A stretch of 64,000 nucleotides of DNA from Wolfiporia cocos (lineage: Eukaryota > Basidiomycota > Agaricomycetes > Polyporales > Phaeolaceae): NCBI GenBank assembly GCA_029448655.1, contig JACCLO010000022.1:62001-126000 (forward strand), in the 5' to 3' direction. Position 1 is the first letter of the stretch, and every line of letters starts with the position of its first letter. Both the position numbers and the translations under genes were made by a program. The notes beneath the pieces were generated by a model, which was given only the letters and a program-made list of their open reading frames with translations, was not told where the DNA came from and did no database searches. Positions 1 to 9,768 of this stretch are shown here, piece after piece.

Positions 1-2129
1 AGCGCTACCTGTTGCAGGGCCTCAAGCTGCGCCTGCAGCCCCACCTGCCCCACCTGCATCTCATGGACGGTCTCTTGGAGGATGTCCACCTTATGGACGA
101 GCTGATTAAGCATGCCACTCATTTGAGTGACCGCCTTCAACAGCTCGTCCCGGTCATCCCCCACCTGGCTGCGGTAGCGATTGTACCCGCCCTCCTTGTC
201 CGCTATATATAGATATGTGAAGGCTATTTATTAGAATAGAGTGATCAAGATTTTTTTTGCTCACCTGATGGCTGCTCTGCCTGAACATGGACACTTGCTT
301 GTGAGGTCTCACGGTGCTCACGCTCAGCCAACCTCGTCGACCGTCGGGACACCTCTTTTCCCTTGCCATCGTGTCTTGTGGTCGAGGGGCCAGCAGAAGG
401 GCCCGCTTCCTCCTCATCACCCGTCTCTATGTTGTCGTCATGCCTGAGGTTCCGGAAAGCCTTGACAACCGACGCGTCAGTCTCTGCCCCACCAGATCTC
501 ACCTCCTCATCCTCGTCCAACTGATCCTGCTCATCTTCCTCTAAGTCACTGTCTACCTCACTTGCCTGCTTCTTTCCCTTGCTCTTTGAGCCTGTTTGAG
601 AACCCCCCAAAAATATAATCAGTACATAATCAAAAATGATAAGACTTTGACTCACCTTTGACTGGGAAGTCTGCAAGCTCCTCCTCAGTGTACCGAGTGG
701 TGTCATCGATAATGAATTTCTTGGTGTTGGGGTTGTAGACGACAAGTTTGAGCTTCTCCAATTTGGGTGCTTGTCTGGCGGGACTGTCGAACTTCTTCTG
801 AAACATACGTGCCAGCTTTAATGACCTCGCCCCTTTCGTGGACTCGTATTCTCCCTTGCTGTTCAGCTCCTTGGGCACCAAGTTGCAGGCGAGGCTGTTG
901 CCCGAGCACCTCTCGCACCTCGTCCGAATTTCGACATCGATAGTGCAGACAGTTCCAATACGTCTGCAGTTGGAACATGTTAGTGCCTGACAAAAAAGGA
1001 GGTCAGCGCTATGTCTGCAAACAAATTAAAAGCTTACGGAGCGAAGCGGATGATCCGATGGCTTGGGCCTTGGTTTAGTTGCTTTGACTTGAGCACCCTT
1101 TGATGCCTTCCGCCCCTTGGTCAGTTTTGAACGGCCTTTGCGAGAGGGGGGAGGGCTGGCCGAGTTCGAGCTTGGCGACGGTCGCGCAGTCGCCGATGAC
1201 TTGCTGCCAGTCCGCCTGACTTTTGACGGCCTTTTTTCGGCAGACTTTGACCGTGTGCGAGTCGTGACACCGGTTGATGTGGTGGCGCTGCGAGATTTGG
1301 CGCGACCCTTGCGACGTTCGGCGCGACCCTCGCGACCTTCGTCACTACTCTCGCTACCCTCGCGACCCGTCTCGCGACCCGTCTCACGACCCGTCTCGCG
1401 ACCCGTCTCGCGACCCGTCTCGCGACCCGTCTCGCGACCCGTCTCACGACCCGTCTCGCGACTCTTGCGTCCCTTACGACCCTCGCTCCTTCCTCGACGT
1501 TCGTCCTCCTCCTCGATTACCTCCCCATCTTCCTGACTGTTCTCCTCCTCCTCGTTGTCTTCCGAATCCGTGCTGTCCTTCTCGAAATCCTCACGGGGCC
1601 TTTTCTTTTGGGTGCGCGGGGCAGTCGGCCTGCCCTCATTAGATTCTCCTGTAAGTATACTCAATAAATGTAGACTTGCAAAGGATTTGAATGAGTACAT
1701 ACCTGTGACCCACCACTGGTCGGGTCCTAGGTCTTCCACCACTGGGAGGGGTTTGGCGTCATCCACTATTGGAGCGATTTTGGGGTGAGTCCTAATCCTC
1801 TGATCCGTTTCCTCGATGCAAATGGAGTTGAACTCTTCATCTTCTTTCTCATTGACGAATTCGTATTCTGCCAGTATACTGGCATAGAGAATGGGTAGCC
1901 TGTACCCCTGCTTAATGGCCTCGTACGGGAACACCTTGATGGTGTTTGACTGAGATATCCTAGTTAAAACTCCTTGAGTTGAGTGGAAAAAAAAATTACT
2001 CACCATCTCAGCCATCATCTTCATCTGCCACTCAGTATAGTCACCGCCCTCCAGACTCTCGGGGGCTGCCCTGATTGCGGCGATCGCGCGGGCGATGAGG
2101 ACGTCGGCCTGCTCAAAGAGTTCAGACAT
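1..2129 (-). CDS. Zn2Cys6 zinc-cluster and coiled-coil protein, six exons visible, 3' end beyond the window
   Basis: Minus-strand gene with exons 2129-2004, 1949-1703, 1648-1038, 986-656, 591-265 and 202 to the edge. The introns are 51-64 bases with GT-AG ends and the reading frame holds at every junction. The first two introns are 54 bases without stops, so they look coding if not spliced. About 614 residues are visible. Order: N-terminal region of unknown fold; acidic stretch (D/E-rich); about eight R-E-T-G repeats; a Ser/Lys/Arg-rich basic region; then at the start of exon 4 a cluster with spacing C-x2-C-x6-C-x9-C-x2-C-x6-C, which fits the fungal Zn2Cys6 binuclear cluster; then a second acidic region and a heptad-like Leu/Val/Gln-rich tail (exon 6) likely to form a coiled coil. 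By family knowledge it should bind DNA in the nucleus. The mid-protein position of the cluster is unusual. Specific targets are unknown. Confidence 0.72.
1345..1465 (-). repeat. 12-bp coding minisatellite (R-E-T-G repeats)
   Basis: The plus strand shows about eight near-identical 12-base units of the form CGCGACCCGTCT, some with a C to A change. On the minus strand they encode R-E-T-G inside the zinc-cluster gene. The unit length is a multiple of three, so copy-number change keeps the frame. The core word CGCGACC recurs in the divergent promoter and in the neighbouring gene. Confidence 0.85.
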
Positions 2130-2480
2130 GATGAGAGCAAAAGTTACAGGTGGAGTGCAAGCGCAATTGGGAGTGCGAGCAGGAGAGCAGCAGCGCGGGG
2201 AGAGTCCGAGCTTGAGGGGTCGCGACCGCAGCTCGCGACCTGTTCATATAAGTCTTCGCAGCCTCATGCTACAGCCCGGCGCCGGTCCGCGGACCGGAAG
2301 CGCCTGATTTCTATTTCGGCACATTGCGCTGATTGCCGCCGCATCCAGCGTGCACGTGATTAAGTCTATTCCCACGGTCTGCTTCTGGACTTCTGTTGTT
2401 CTATGAGCTACCCGCATCTATTATATCTTTTTCAACTCGTTACTGCGAGTTTGATTTTTCTCGCCTGCCCGCGCCCCCAC
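2130..2480. promoter_or_regulatory. Divergent intergenic region between the two host genes
   Basis: About 350 bases separate the start codons of a minus-strand and a plus-strand gene, so it probably holds both promoters. It contains two TCGCGACC/CGCGACCTG words near 2217-2240, a CACGTGAT E-box-like site near 2352, and pyrimidine-rich tracts. No clear TATA box is seen. An in-frame upstream ATG at 2403 could extend the plus-strand gene. Confidence 0.45.
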
Positions 2481-3890
2481 ATGAACCAATCAAAACCCCT
2501 CAGTCCCTCCCCTGTTCCCGCTTATCCAATGCCTATTGCATTTACGCACTTCCGTACCAGTGCAGTGCGGGACTCCCCACTGGAAGAAGGGTCTTCACTC
2601 ACACAACAGACTCAAGAACTTCAAGGAGATGAAGATATTCAAATGCAGGATGGTACAGCTTTTATTTTGCTTGATATATTTTACATTTAACTCCTGTATG
2701 TATAGAAGGGCAACCAGAACCAGAGGAGAGCAAGAGTGAGCCTGCTATTCAGGTGTCAGCTCAAAAGCTACGATATCCGGCATGGAAATTCAATCCAGAC
2801 CCCCTGCTACCTGCGACCTCAAATGCGACCGACGTGACCTCGCGACCCGCAACCGTCGCGACATTGCGATCCGCGACCCTCGCGACCTCGCGACCTGCGA
2901 CCACCGCGACCGCGCCATCTGTGACCCCCGCAAGTCCCACTCTGAGGAAGCGATATCCGTCCTGGGGATTTATGCCAGATATATTGTTACCTACAGCCTC
3001 CGCCACAACCACGACGCCTGCGACCGCGCCATCCGCGACTTCAAATGTGACCACCGCGACCGCGACCACCGCGACCGCGACCACCGCGACCGCGACCACC
3101 GCGACCGCGACCACCGCGACCGCGACCACCGCGACCGCGACCACCGCGACCGCGACCACCGCGACCGCGACCACCGCGACCGCGACCACCGCGACCGCGA
3201 CCACCGCGACCGCGACCACGCCATCCACCACCAATGCAACTCCCGCTCCGAAAAAGCGCTATCCGTCCTGGAGTTTCACACCGGACATCTTGCTACCTAC
3301 GGCCTCTACCACAACCGCCACGCCCGCGACCGTGCCATCCGCGACCTCAAATGCGACCACCGCGACCATCGCGACCCCGCGACCCACGACCGCCGCGACC
3401 GCGACCACGCCATCCGCCACCAACGCGACTCCCGCTCCGAGAAAACGCTATCCATCCTGGAACTTCGACCCAGAGTCCCTGCCACCCACGAGCTCAACCA
3501 CAACCACCCCTGCCCTGCCATTCGCAACCCCCATGACCCCTTCGGCTGTTGTGGCAGTTCCAGTAGCCAGAAAATCTGCATTGCGCCAGCCTCGCAAAAC
3601 ACCAAAGCGGAACAGATGGGCTGTTGATTCGTCCATGGACTTGGATGGTGACGATATACAAGGTACCTCGAAATCGGGCATTAAACGTGTCCGCTTTGCG
3701 GCTGAGTCTGGTGAGTTATTTCTGCAAATTTCCCTGGATAATTCTCATCAATCATCCAGATGAAGAAGCTGCTGGATGCAGCCTTCTGGACAGAGTGCAG
3801 GGAAATGTTGACAATCTGTATCATATGACTGATGTCTCCTCCTCCTCCTATTACAACTCGGTTCGCAGCAGGCTGTGGAAGAGCAAGTAG
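2481..3890 (+). CDS. Unrecognised repeat protein with four K/R-Y-P-(S/A)-W-x-F-x-P motifs, three exons
   Basis: Exons 2481-2652, 2706-3710 and 3760-3890 join in frame through GT-AG introns of 53 and 49 bases, giving 435 residues ending in TAG at 3888-3890. I do not recognise the family. The first exon is Pro/Ser/Gln-rich; the second holds four spaced copies of an R-Y-P-(S/A)-W-x-F-x-P-(D/E) motif, each followed by Leu-Pro-rich residues and separated by Thr/Ala-rich low-complexity linkers; the end is basic (K-R-N-R, K-R-V-R-F), which could act as nuclear localisation. The second linker is a pure T-T-A-T-A array from a minisatellite. An in-frame ATG at 2403 would add 26 residues with a hydrophobic stretch resembling a signal peptide. 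The start is therefore uncertain: the basic C-terminus favours the shorter form, but I cannot decide. Confidence 0.6.
3045..3222 (+). repeat. 15-bp coding minisatellite (T-T-A-T-A repeats)
   Basis: More than ten tandem copies of ACCACCGCGACCGCG, almost without divergence, encode a Thr/Ala array between the second and third motif copies of the host gene. Near-perfect copies imply recent expansion or homogenisation. Because the unit length is divisible by three and lacks stops, all six frames stay open here, producing spurious ORFs. Confidence 0.88.
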
Positions 3891-4020
3891 AGTAGAGGGC
3901 TTGTAGATGTACTATATAGTCTTGGATGTGTGAATAACAAACTAAATGGAATATTGCTTTGTCTGTCTCTGTGATCAGTAGCCATGAGGGAGATCCCCAA
4001 GTCTGATGGCAGGATGCAGA
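3891..4020. other. Short spacer after the host gene
   Basis: AT-richer 3' flank of the repeat-protein gene. I see no coding or RNA feature in it. A poly(A) site could lie here but no strong signal stands out. Confidence 0.3.
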
Positions 4021-4800
4021 GACAGTTGCTCAAGAGCTGAACCTCATGAGTGAGCACAGAATGAAGACTGGCATGTACCACTCTGTCATCAGAGAAAGTC
4101 ACAAGGAGGCCTTGTACAAGAAATGGAGCAGGGGAGACCTCAAAGTTGTCTGTGAAACCACAAGTAGATAGACACACTGGTGCATGAGATGCACTTGTGC
4201 TAATGATCCTTGCTAGCATGTGGCTTTGGAATCAACAAGGGTGTCCTGTGATGTGTGATCCACCATTTCATACTTTATATGCATGTTTCCTTTGCATTTT
4301 GACAGAAGCACTCATGGAATACTGTGATTGTGCAGACCTCAACACCATTGCTGGTGGCAAGGTGGACCTGTTAAAGGAGGTGAGTGCACTGTATTAATGC
4401 TGCTGAAATTCTTACATTACTGGATATTATGATGGGACAACCACAGGACACAGAGTGGCTCTGTGTGCACTTGCTAACAAATGGATACCTCAAGGAACCA
4501 TATCACTTGACTGCATTTCATGTGAATGCCTATGTAATTCCTGGCATGAATGCAATGCACCCAAGTAGGTTCTCAGAAAATGATCTGGAGCAAGGTAAGG
4601 GGCCCATGCTGGAGTGCTGCTTCCCAGGAAAACCAAAGAGGAAAATAAATAAGCAGGACAGTGTTGCAAATAATGAAGGGCCAAGTACAACATGATCTGA
4701 GGTCTTGAATGACTGTCCAGATGAGCAAGAGGTGTTCTGCTTTGACAGCTGCAATATTGACTACTGGATTACCAATACAGATGATGACAACCAACTGGAA
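4020..4800 (+). pseudogene. Decayed RecQ-family helicase remnant
   Basis: Around 4028-4160 the plus strand reads as a helicase C-like stretch (A-Q-E-L-N-L, then M-Y-H-S and L-Y-K-K-W-S-R-G-D-L-K-V-V-C), the pattern of RecQ motif IV/V with the Y-H-x-x motif and the W-x-x-G-x-x-x-V-V signature. A stop follows. Around 4440-4560 there is a stretch resembling the RQC winged-helix domain (W-x-x-x-x-H-L-L-T-N-G-Y-L followed by H-L-T-A-F and A-Y-V). Between and after these are stops and frame changes, partly explicable by small introns (for example a possible acceptor near 4306 and donor near 4379). RecQ-like helicases are often amplified in basidiomycete genomes. The family call rests on motif memory, not alignment. 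Confidence 0.4.
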
Positions 4801-4929
4801 GGGAAAATATGGTTGGCTTCCATACAGAGATAAGCCCTTGTACAGATACAGGCCCCCCCCAGGAAGAAAGCTGGCAAGTCCATGGCACAATCTCAAATGC
4901 CCGCCACACAATCCCATTGTTGGCTTCTA

Positions 4930-5420
4930 CCAGTGCCCACAACTGTCAGATTGCAGTGGTCATGGTCCCACCCGCAACCGTCATACCAGCAACACCCATC
5001 TGGTTGCGGCGCTGGTGGGCCCACCCGCAGCTGTCACAACCATCAAGTTGTGGCAGTCATGGGCCCACCCATGACCATCATAATTGTCTGGTCATGGCAG
5101 TCATGGGCCGACCCACATCTGTCACAACTGTCAGGTTGTGGCAGTCATGGGCCCACCTGTGACTGTCATAACCGTCTGGTCGCGGAAGCTGTGGGCCGAC
5201 CCGTGACCGTCGCTACCGTCCGGTCATGGCAGTGGTGGGCCCACCCACAACCGTCACAACCGTCAAGTTGTAGGCCGACCCATGACCGTCACAACTTTCT
5301 GATTGCAGCATTTGTGGGCCCACTCGCAACCATCATAATCGTCTGGTCACGGCAGTGGTGGGCCCATCCGCGACCGTCACTACCATCTGGTCACAGAAGA
5401 CATGGGCCCACCTGACAGTA
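4930..5420. repeat. 44-bp imperfect minisatellite
   Basis: About eleven head-to-tail units of 44 bases, each carrying GGGCCCACCC or GGGCCGACCC, then a C/T-rich GTCACAACCGTC-like part and a GGTCATGGCAGTCAT-like part. Spacing between successive GGGCC(C/G)ACC words is exactly 44 in the clearest units. Divergence is mostly C/T and G/A transitions. Because 44 is not a multiple of three, it is unlikely to be coding. Confidence 0.8.
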
Positions 5421-5528
5421 GGCCTAACGGTTAGGGCATGGGCCGACAACCGGCTGACCTGAACCGTTAGGGGTTGGTACAAGCCGGTTGACCTGAACCG
5501 TCATCTACTGTCACTGAAAGGTGTGTCT
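5421..5528. other. Short inverted/duplicated spacer between minisatellite and LTR scrap
   Basis: Holds two related segments containing CCTGAACCGTTAGGG / CCTGAACCGTCATC and GGTTGACCTGAACCG. No gene. It ends abruptly against a family D LTR end. Confidence 0.4.
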
Positions 5529-5593
5529 CCTCACTAAGTCGCCTAGTACACAAGGATACTGGCTTGGTGAGTCCCACAGAGCCATCTGTGTCA
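5529..5593 (+). repeat. Family D LTR, 3'-terminal scrap
   Basis: About 65 bases match the last part of the full D LTR at 54177-55211, including the shared AAGTCGCC, GGCTTGGTGAGTCCCACAGA and terminal CTGTGTCA. The remaining roughly 970 bases of the LTR are missing, replaced by minisatellite sequence. Confidence 0.75.
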
Positions 5594-6248
5594 GCAGACA
5601 GTAGCCGTCCTCGACCCTGACTCGCCAGATTGGGACTCGGATACATGTGTCTGGCCCGATGACTGGCCCCAATATCGAGACGATGTTGATCCTACACAAC
5701 CAAAAGTGTATTACAAGCGCGACCCCTTTACAGGGCAATGGGTACATTCCGACGTTGAGTTCAACGAAGACTTGGAAATCGAAGTAGGAGTCAATGGCAA
5801 ACTACCGACCAGGGGAACAACCGATGTGATCGGCTACGATCTGTATGCCGCGCAGGATATCCTGATTAATTCATGGAAATCCGCTTCGGTCCCCACAGAT
5901 ATTCGTATCAAAGTTCCATATGGGACATACGGTCGGATAGCGCCGAGGTCTGGACTTGCGAAAAAGGGCATCGACGTCCTTGCAGGTGTAATAGACCACG
6001 ACTACCGCGGAGAAGTCTTTGTCATGTTGATGAACCTCACTGGAGACCCGTACCAAGTAAAGAAAGGCGACAGAATTGCGCAGCTAATTTGCGAAGTAGC
6101 AATCACGCCCGAAATACAGGAATCCATGACAAAGGAGAAGTTCGAAAAAGATATTCGACCTCACCTACATGGAAGTGGGCCCTACAACGAGCAGTTCAAC
6201 AAGCCAACCACGCGCGGTACACAAGGTTTTGGATCGACAGGACGATAA
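5594..6248 (+). pseudogene. Family A pol fragment: linker and dUTPase domain
   Basis: Open frame entering directly at the D LTR junction and ending at TAA 6246-6248. It begins in the post-chromodomain linker (D-P-D-S-P-D-W, then W-P-D-D-W-P-Q-Y), then has a complete dUTPase with all five motifs: I G-Y-D-L-Y-A, II P-R-S-G-L-A, III G-V-I-D-H-D-Y-R-G-E-V, IV G-D-R-I-A-Q-L-I, V G-T-Q-G-F-G-S-T-G. It is nearly identical to the C-terminus of element A at 13204-13850. The 5' nine-tenths of this A copy lie outside the window or were lost by truncation at the D insertion. Confidence 0.85.
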
Positions 6249-6338
6249 AAGTGGAAAAACTGTAAAGACTAACCCTTCAATGGGCTCTAGCACCATTTCT
6301 ACTCTCAATGGGGTCGTTGAAATCTAAGGGGGGGGTAA
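6249..6338 (+). promoter_or_regulatory. 3' non-coding tail and polypurine tract of A fragment
   Basis: Ends in a G-rich tract (CTAAGGGGGGGGTAA) directly before the LTR TG. This is the plus-strand primer position of LTR retrotransposons; the same layout (AGGAGGGGGTAA, GAAGAGGGGGTAA) precedes the B and G LTRs here. Confidence 0.75.
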
Positions 6339-6957
6339 TGTCACAAGAATTCTCCTAGTTTCCCTATATTTCTTACTATTTTTCCAGCAATTCTACGAAT
6401 TATCTACGACTTTCTAGACCAATAACTAGCTTATCTGATTCATAAGTTAACGGTTACATACGTGCCGAATGATGGCCGCATTATCTCCCGTAACGACGGT
6501 CTTATCTCATCACTAGTAGTTACCATCAGTCACATGTCTAGTTCTAGCCAATCGGACGTTCCGTCCGGAAGCAGTCAGTGTATAAACGTCAGCGGACCGG
6601 GCTTTGGTCACGCCCCGTCTTTATAATGACAAGAGCGCAAAACGCCATTCGTGCGGCCTACGCCGCCTTTCTATATCCCGGTTTTGATCGGTATATGTAT
6701 TTATCGTATATTACTAAGTACTTAGGTATCTGGGGACTTGTACATACGAATATGGACACTAGTATTATCTAATAAGACTGTTAGGGGTCTTATTTATCAT
6801 GTATATATACTGGACTTGCTGAGTGCTATTGCCTCAGTTCTATTCATTGCATTCATACTACGGGTTAACCACTCAACGTATCCTGCTTAACATCTGCTTT
6901 ATCTCTTGCCTAACCAGCAATACCAAGAACATTACAAGTAAGTATTATCTTGTGTTA
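6339..6957 (+). repeat. Family A LTR (3' LTR of the A fragment)
   Basis: A 619-base LTR starting TGTCACAAG and ending CTTGTGTTA, colinear with 12492-13110 on the other strand. A TATA box (TATATATA near 6802) lies about 33 bases before AGTTCTATTCAT, the presumed transcript start. The element sits inside family B pol sequence: the next bases at 6958 continue B integrase. Confidence 0.88.
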
Positions 6958-8455
6958 ATTCTGTCAATTCCTCAACATCGAACACTCGATGTCAACAGCT
7001 TATCATCCACAAACCGATGGACAGACAGAGAGGGTTAACCAAACCCTGGAACAGTACCTTCGCTGCTACGTCAATTCGTATAGAAAAGACAATTGGAGTA
7101 GACTCTTGCCTACGGCAGAGTTTGCTTACAACAACGTAGCGTCAGAAACTACCAGGCACTCGCCCTTCTTTGTCGAACTAGGTAGACACCCCCTTGCTGG
7201 CCCAAGCGATCAGGAACTCCCTCGCACAGTCAATCCTGACTTAAACGACATCGCACACGAACGATGGAAGGCACAACGGGAAGCGAAAGCCGCTATGTTA
7301 GTAGCTTCCGAACGATGGAAATGGTACAGCAATCGAGGACACAAACAACTCGATCTACGCGTTGATGATAAAGTACTAGTTAGTACTAAGGATTACCAGA
7401 CATCTGAAAAGAGTCTGGCACCACGATATATTGGCCCTTTCAAGATTGCAGAAGTCTTATCGCCGGTGACCTTCAGATTAACAATGGGGTCACAATATCG
7501 TCAATACCATCCTGTGTTCCATGCGTCCAAGCTGGTACCATATGTCCAATCAGAAGATCGGTCGCCGTCCCCTGAACTATCGGAAGACGACGACAGAGAA
7601 TGGGAAGTATCAGAAATGCTTAACCACCGGAAACAAAGAGGGAAACTTGAGTACCTCGTCCGATGGTCAGACACTACGTCCAAGGATGATACATGGGAAC
7701 CCGAAGAAAACCTTGAGCACTCTAAGGAAGTACTGGACGAATACAAAGCCCGGTTCTTCAATGCTCAGACAAACCACCTCTCGGCACACCGAACTATTGC
7801 TGTTGCTGAACCCGACGATGATCCTAACTGGAAAGTGGGAGATCGTTACCTCTGGCCTGATGACTGGCCCATGCACTCGGACAACAACGAAGATGAGTCC
7901 GAGGGCTACGACTCCAATCAGGAGAGGCCAGTCAAACCCACCAGCCGATGGCTGAAAAGAGATCCGTTCGGAAACTCCGTAGAAGACAACATCGTCTTCA
8001 ATGACTATCTGGAATTCGCCGTACCATTCGGTGACAAGGACACGGCTCCACTCTACCCTGCAAAAGGAACCCCACACTCCGCTGGATACGATATCTATGC
8101 TATGGAAGGACTAACAATCCAACCCGGCCAAACCGCCACAATCTCAACAGGACTTCAAGTTCTGTTCCCTTACGGGTATTACGGACAACTGGCAACCCGG
8201 TCTAGCATGGCGAAACAAAGCTTAATCGTACTCGGAGGAGTCATCGACTGGGACTATAGAGGAGAAGTCAAAGTCATGATCCATAATCTTGGATCGACCC
8301 AATACGAAGTTAAGGCGAAAGACAAAGTAGCCCAGCTACTAGTTCATCGGATGTACTATCCCGACGAACATGTCTCGTCACCCACCGCCTACAATCTCTT
8401 ACACGGTCAACAAGGTCAACGAGGTACAAAGGGTTTTGGCAGCACAGGCAAGTAG
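6958..8455 (+). pseudogene. Family B pol fragment: integrase core end, chromodomain, dUTPase
   Basis: Open to TAG at 8453-8455. It covers the last part of the DDE integrase (T-A-Y-H-P-Q-T-D-G-Q-T-E-R with the catalytic Glu), the GPY/F-like region (R-Y-I-G-P-F), the chromodomain (E-W-E-V, Y-L-V-R-W, D-D-T-W-E-P) and the dUTPase (A-G-Y-D-I-Y-A, T-R-S-S-M-A, G-V-I-D-W-D-Y-R-G-E-V, V-A-Q-L-L, G-T-K-G-F-G-S-T-G). It is almost the same protein as the C-terminal half of B pol at 19763-21300. Element A inserted at 6957/6958 cut off the 5' part. Confidence 0.88.
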
Positions 8456-8536
8456 CGCAAGCAAAGTCTAACCCTTTAGTGGGCTCTAGCATTTTTAGCT
8501 GCTTCATCGGGACGCTGAATTTTGAGGAGGGGGTAA
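8456..8536 (+). promoter_or_regulatory. 3' tail and polypurine tract of B fragment
   Basis: GAGGAGGGGGTAA lies immediately before the LTR TG at 8537, as expected for second-strand priming. Confidence 0.75.
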
Positions 8537-9076
8537 TGTCACGGTTTCTCTTATTTTTCCCTATTTTTCCCTATTTTCTCTGATTTTCTACAGCTCGTTC
8601 TACTCGCTTTCTCACTCACGTTATGTCTCACCCTTATCTCACTCTCGTAGATAACTCTTATCTTATCTTTCCTGCACGTGACCTTACAAAGAGTTCACAA
8701 CATACGTTGCCATACGTCACATGGCTTTCTAGTGACTCGCGTCACCTGCCTCTGGCTCACGCTCAGTCAGCGGCCTAACTCACGTCACATGCTGTAGCCT
8801 TATGCTCAGTCAGCGACCTTTGGAACTATCACAAGCTTCGGGTCGTACCATTACCGGTACATAACCCTACGCCCTGCGGTATCACTAGTCTTACCTACGG
8901 TGTTATGGGTCTTACCCTTCATGTATATAAGCTGGCCTCTGAGTACGTTGTAGACTCAGAATAGTTCTCCTCGACAATCGACTAGTTGTTCTTACCAGCT
9001 GCTTGACTCTTACACCTCACCTCTACCAACACCGCCCCTCAACAGTTATATTCAGTCTTAGTGAGTGTCTGTGTCA
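8537..9076 (+). repeat. Family B LTR (3' LTR of the B fragment)
   Basis: Starts TGTCACGGTTTC and ends GTGTCTGTGTCA. It is about 540 bases against 602 for the B LTRs at 19080 and 28423, so it carries small deletions. TATATAAG near 8925 precedes AGAATAGTTCT. The flank at 9077 belongs to another LTR, so this B copy had inserted into an older LTR. Confidence 0.85.
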
Positions 9077-9220
9077 AGCAGGCTAGAGTACAATCACAAG
9101 CTTCTGGTCACACCATTACCAGGTGTCCTAACCCTACACCCTAGTGTGGCATTAGTCCTACCTACGGTATCACGGGTCTTACCCTGCATGTATATAAGCT
9201 TGACTCTAAGGGCGTTGTAG
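9077..9220 (+). repeat. Truncated LTR related to family E
   Basis: Matches family E LTR (52740-52865), sharing AATCACAAGCTTC, CCTAGTGTGGCATTAG, CTACCTACGGTATCACGGG and CATGTATAT-AGCTTGACTC. It is interrupted on the left by the B LTR and on the right by the family C LTR at a GTTGTAG site. Confidence 0.7.
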
Positions 9221-9722
9221 TATCACAATCTTAGTGAGAACTCACCAAACGATAACTTGTTGGGTGTTGGGCAAGGTAAGAGTGATAAGCAGTAGGTAAT
9301 ACTGTATCTCGGTAAGATAATAGTTCTGGGGACTTGTAGTCGCCAGAACCTAGCTTATATACATTGTATAAAGGACCTCTGCCACCGCAGTAGGTCCCTA
9401 GGGACTCTGAGCCATATGTATTACTAAGGCGTAAGAGATAAGGTAATCTAGCTGACATAGCCCCGGGATATAAGTCAGCATGCGTGACTGATGACTAAGC
9501 GGCATGTCTGCAAGGACGGGCCGCTGAGTCATTGTTAATGACTAGCGTGTAAGCGCTGATGTCATATAGGATGACTAGCGTGTTTGTTTAGCTAATAACC
9601 CTTAGTTATGAGATAACCTCTCGGCATCTCGGCATTGTGCTGTTAAGCCGTAGTTGTACATAGAAATGCCAGAATAATAGCTAAAATTGTGGAAAAAATA
9701 GCTACGTGGTCACTTTGTGACA
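9221..9722 (-). repeat. Family C LTR (3' LTR of composite)
   Basis: On the minus strand it starts TGTCACAAAG, carries TATATAAG about 33 bases before CCCCAGAACTAT, and appears to end GTGAGTTCTC then ATTGTGATA, a non-canonical terminus. The left boundary is inferred from the break in homology with the E-like LTR at 9220/9221. A polypurine complement (CCCCCTTTTTAG) lies at 9726-9737. Confidence 0.65.
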
Positions 9723-9768
9723 TTACCCCCTTTTTAGGTGAGGCGTCCTCGCATTACTCCTAATGTGC

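Noticed and set aside
2761..3239. Long ORFs of Val/Ala or Arg/Ser/Trp repeats on the opposite strand
   Set aside because: They are shadows of the 15-bp array, which has no stops in any frame; the spliced plus-strand gene explains the region.
4930..5420. Regularly spaced repeats that could suggest a CRISPR array
   Set aside because: Units are directly tandem with no unique spacers, and the genome is eukaryotic.
5421..5480. TTAGGG/CCTAAC words suggesting telomeric repeats
   Set aside because: Only isolated single words within a duplicated spacer; no tandem array.
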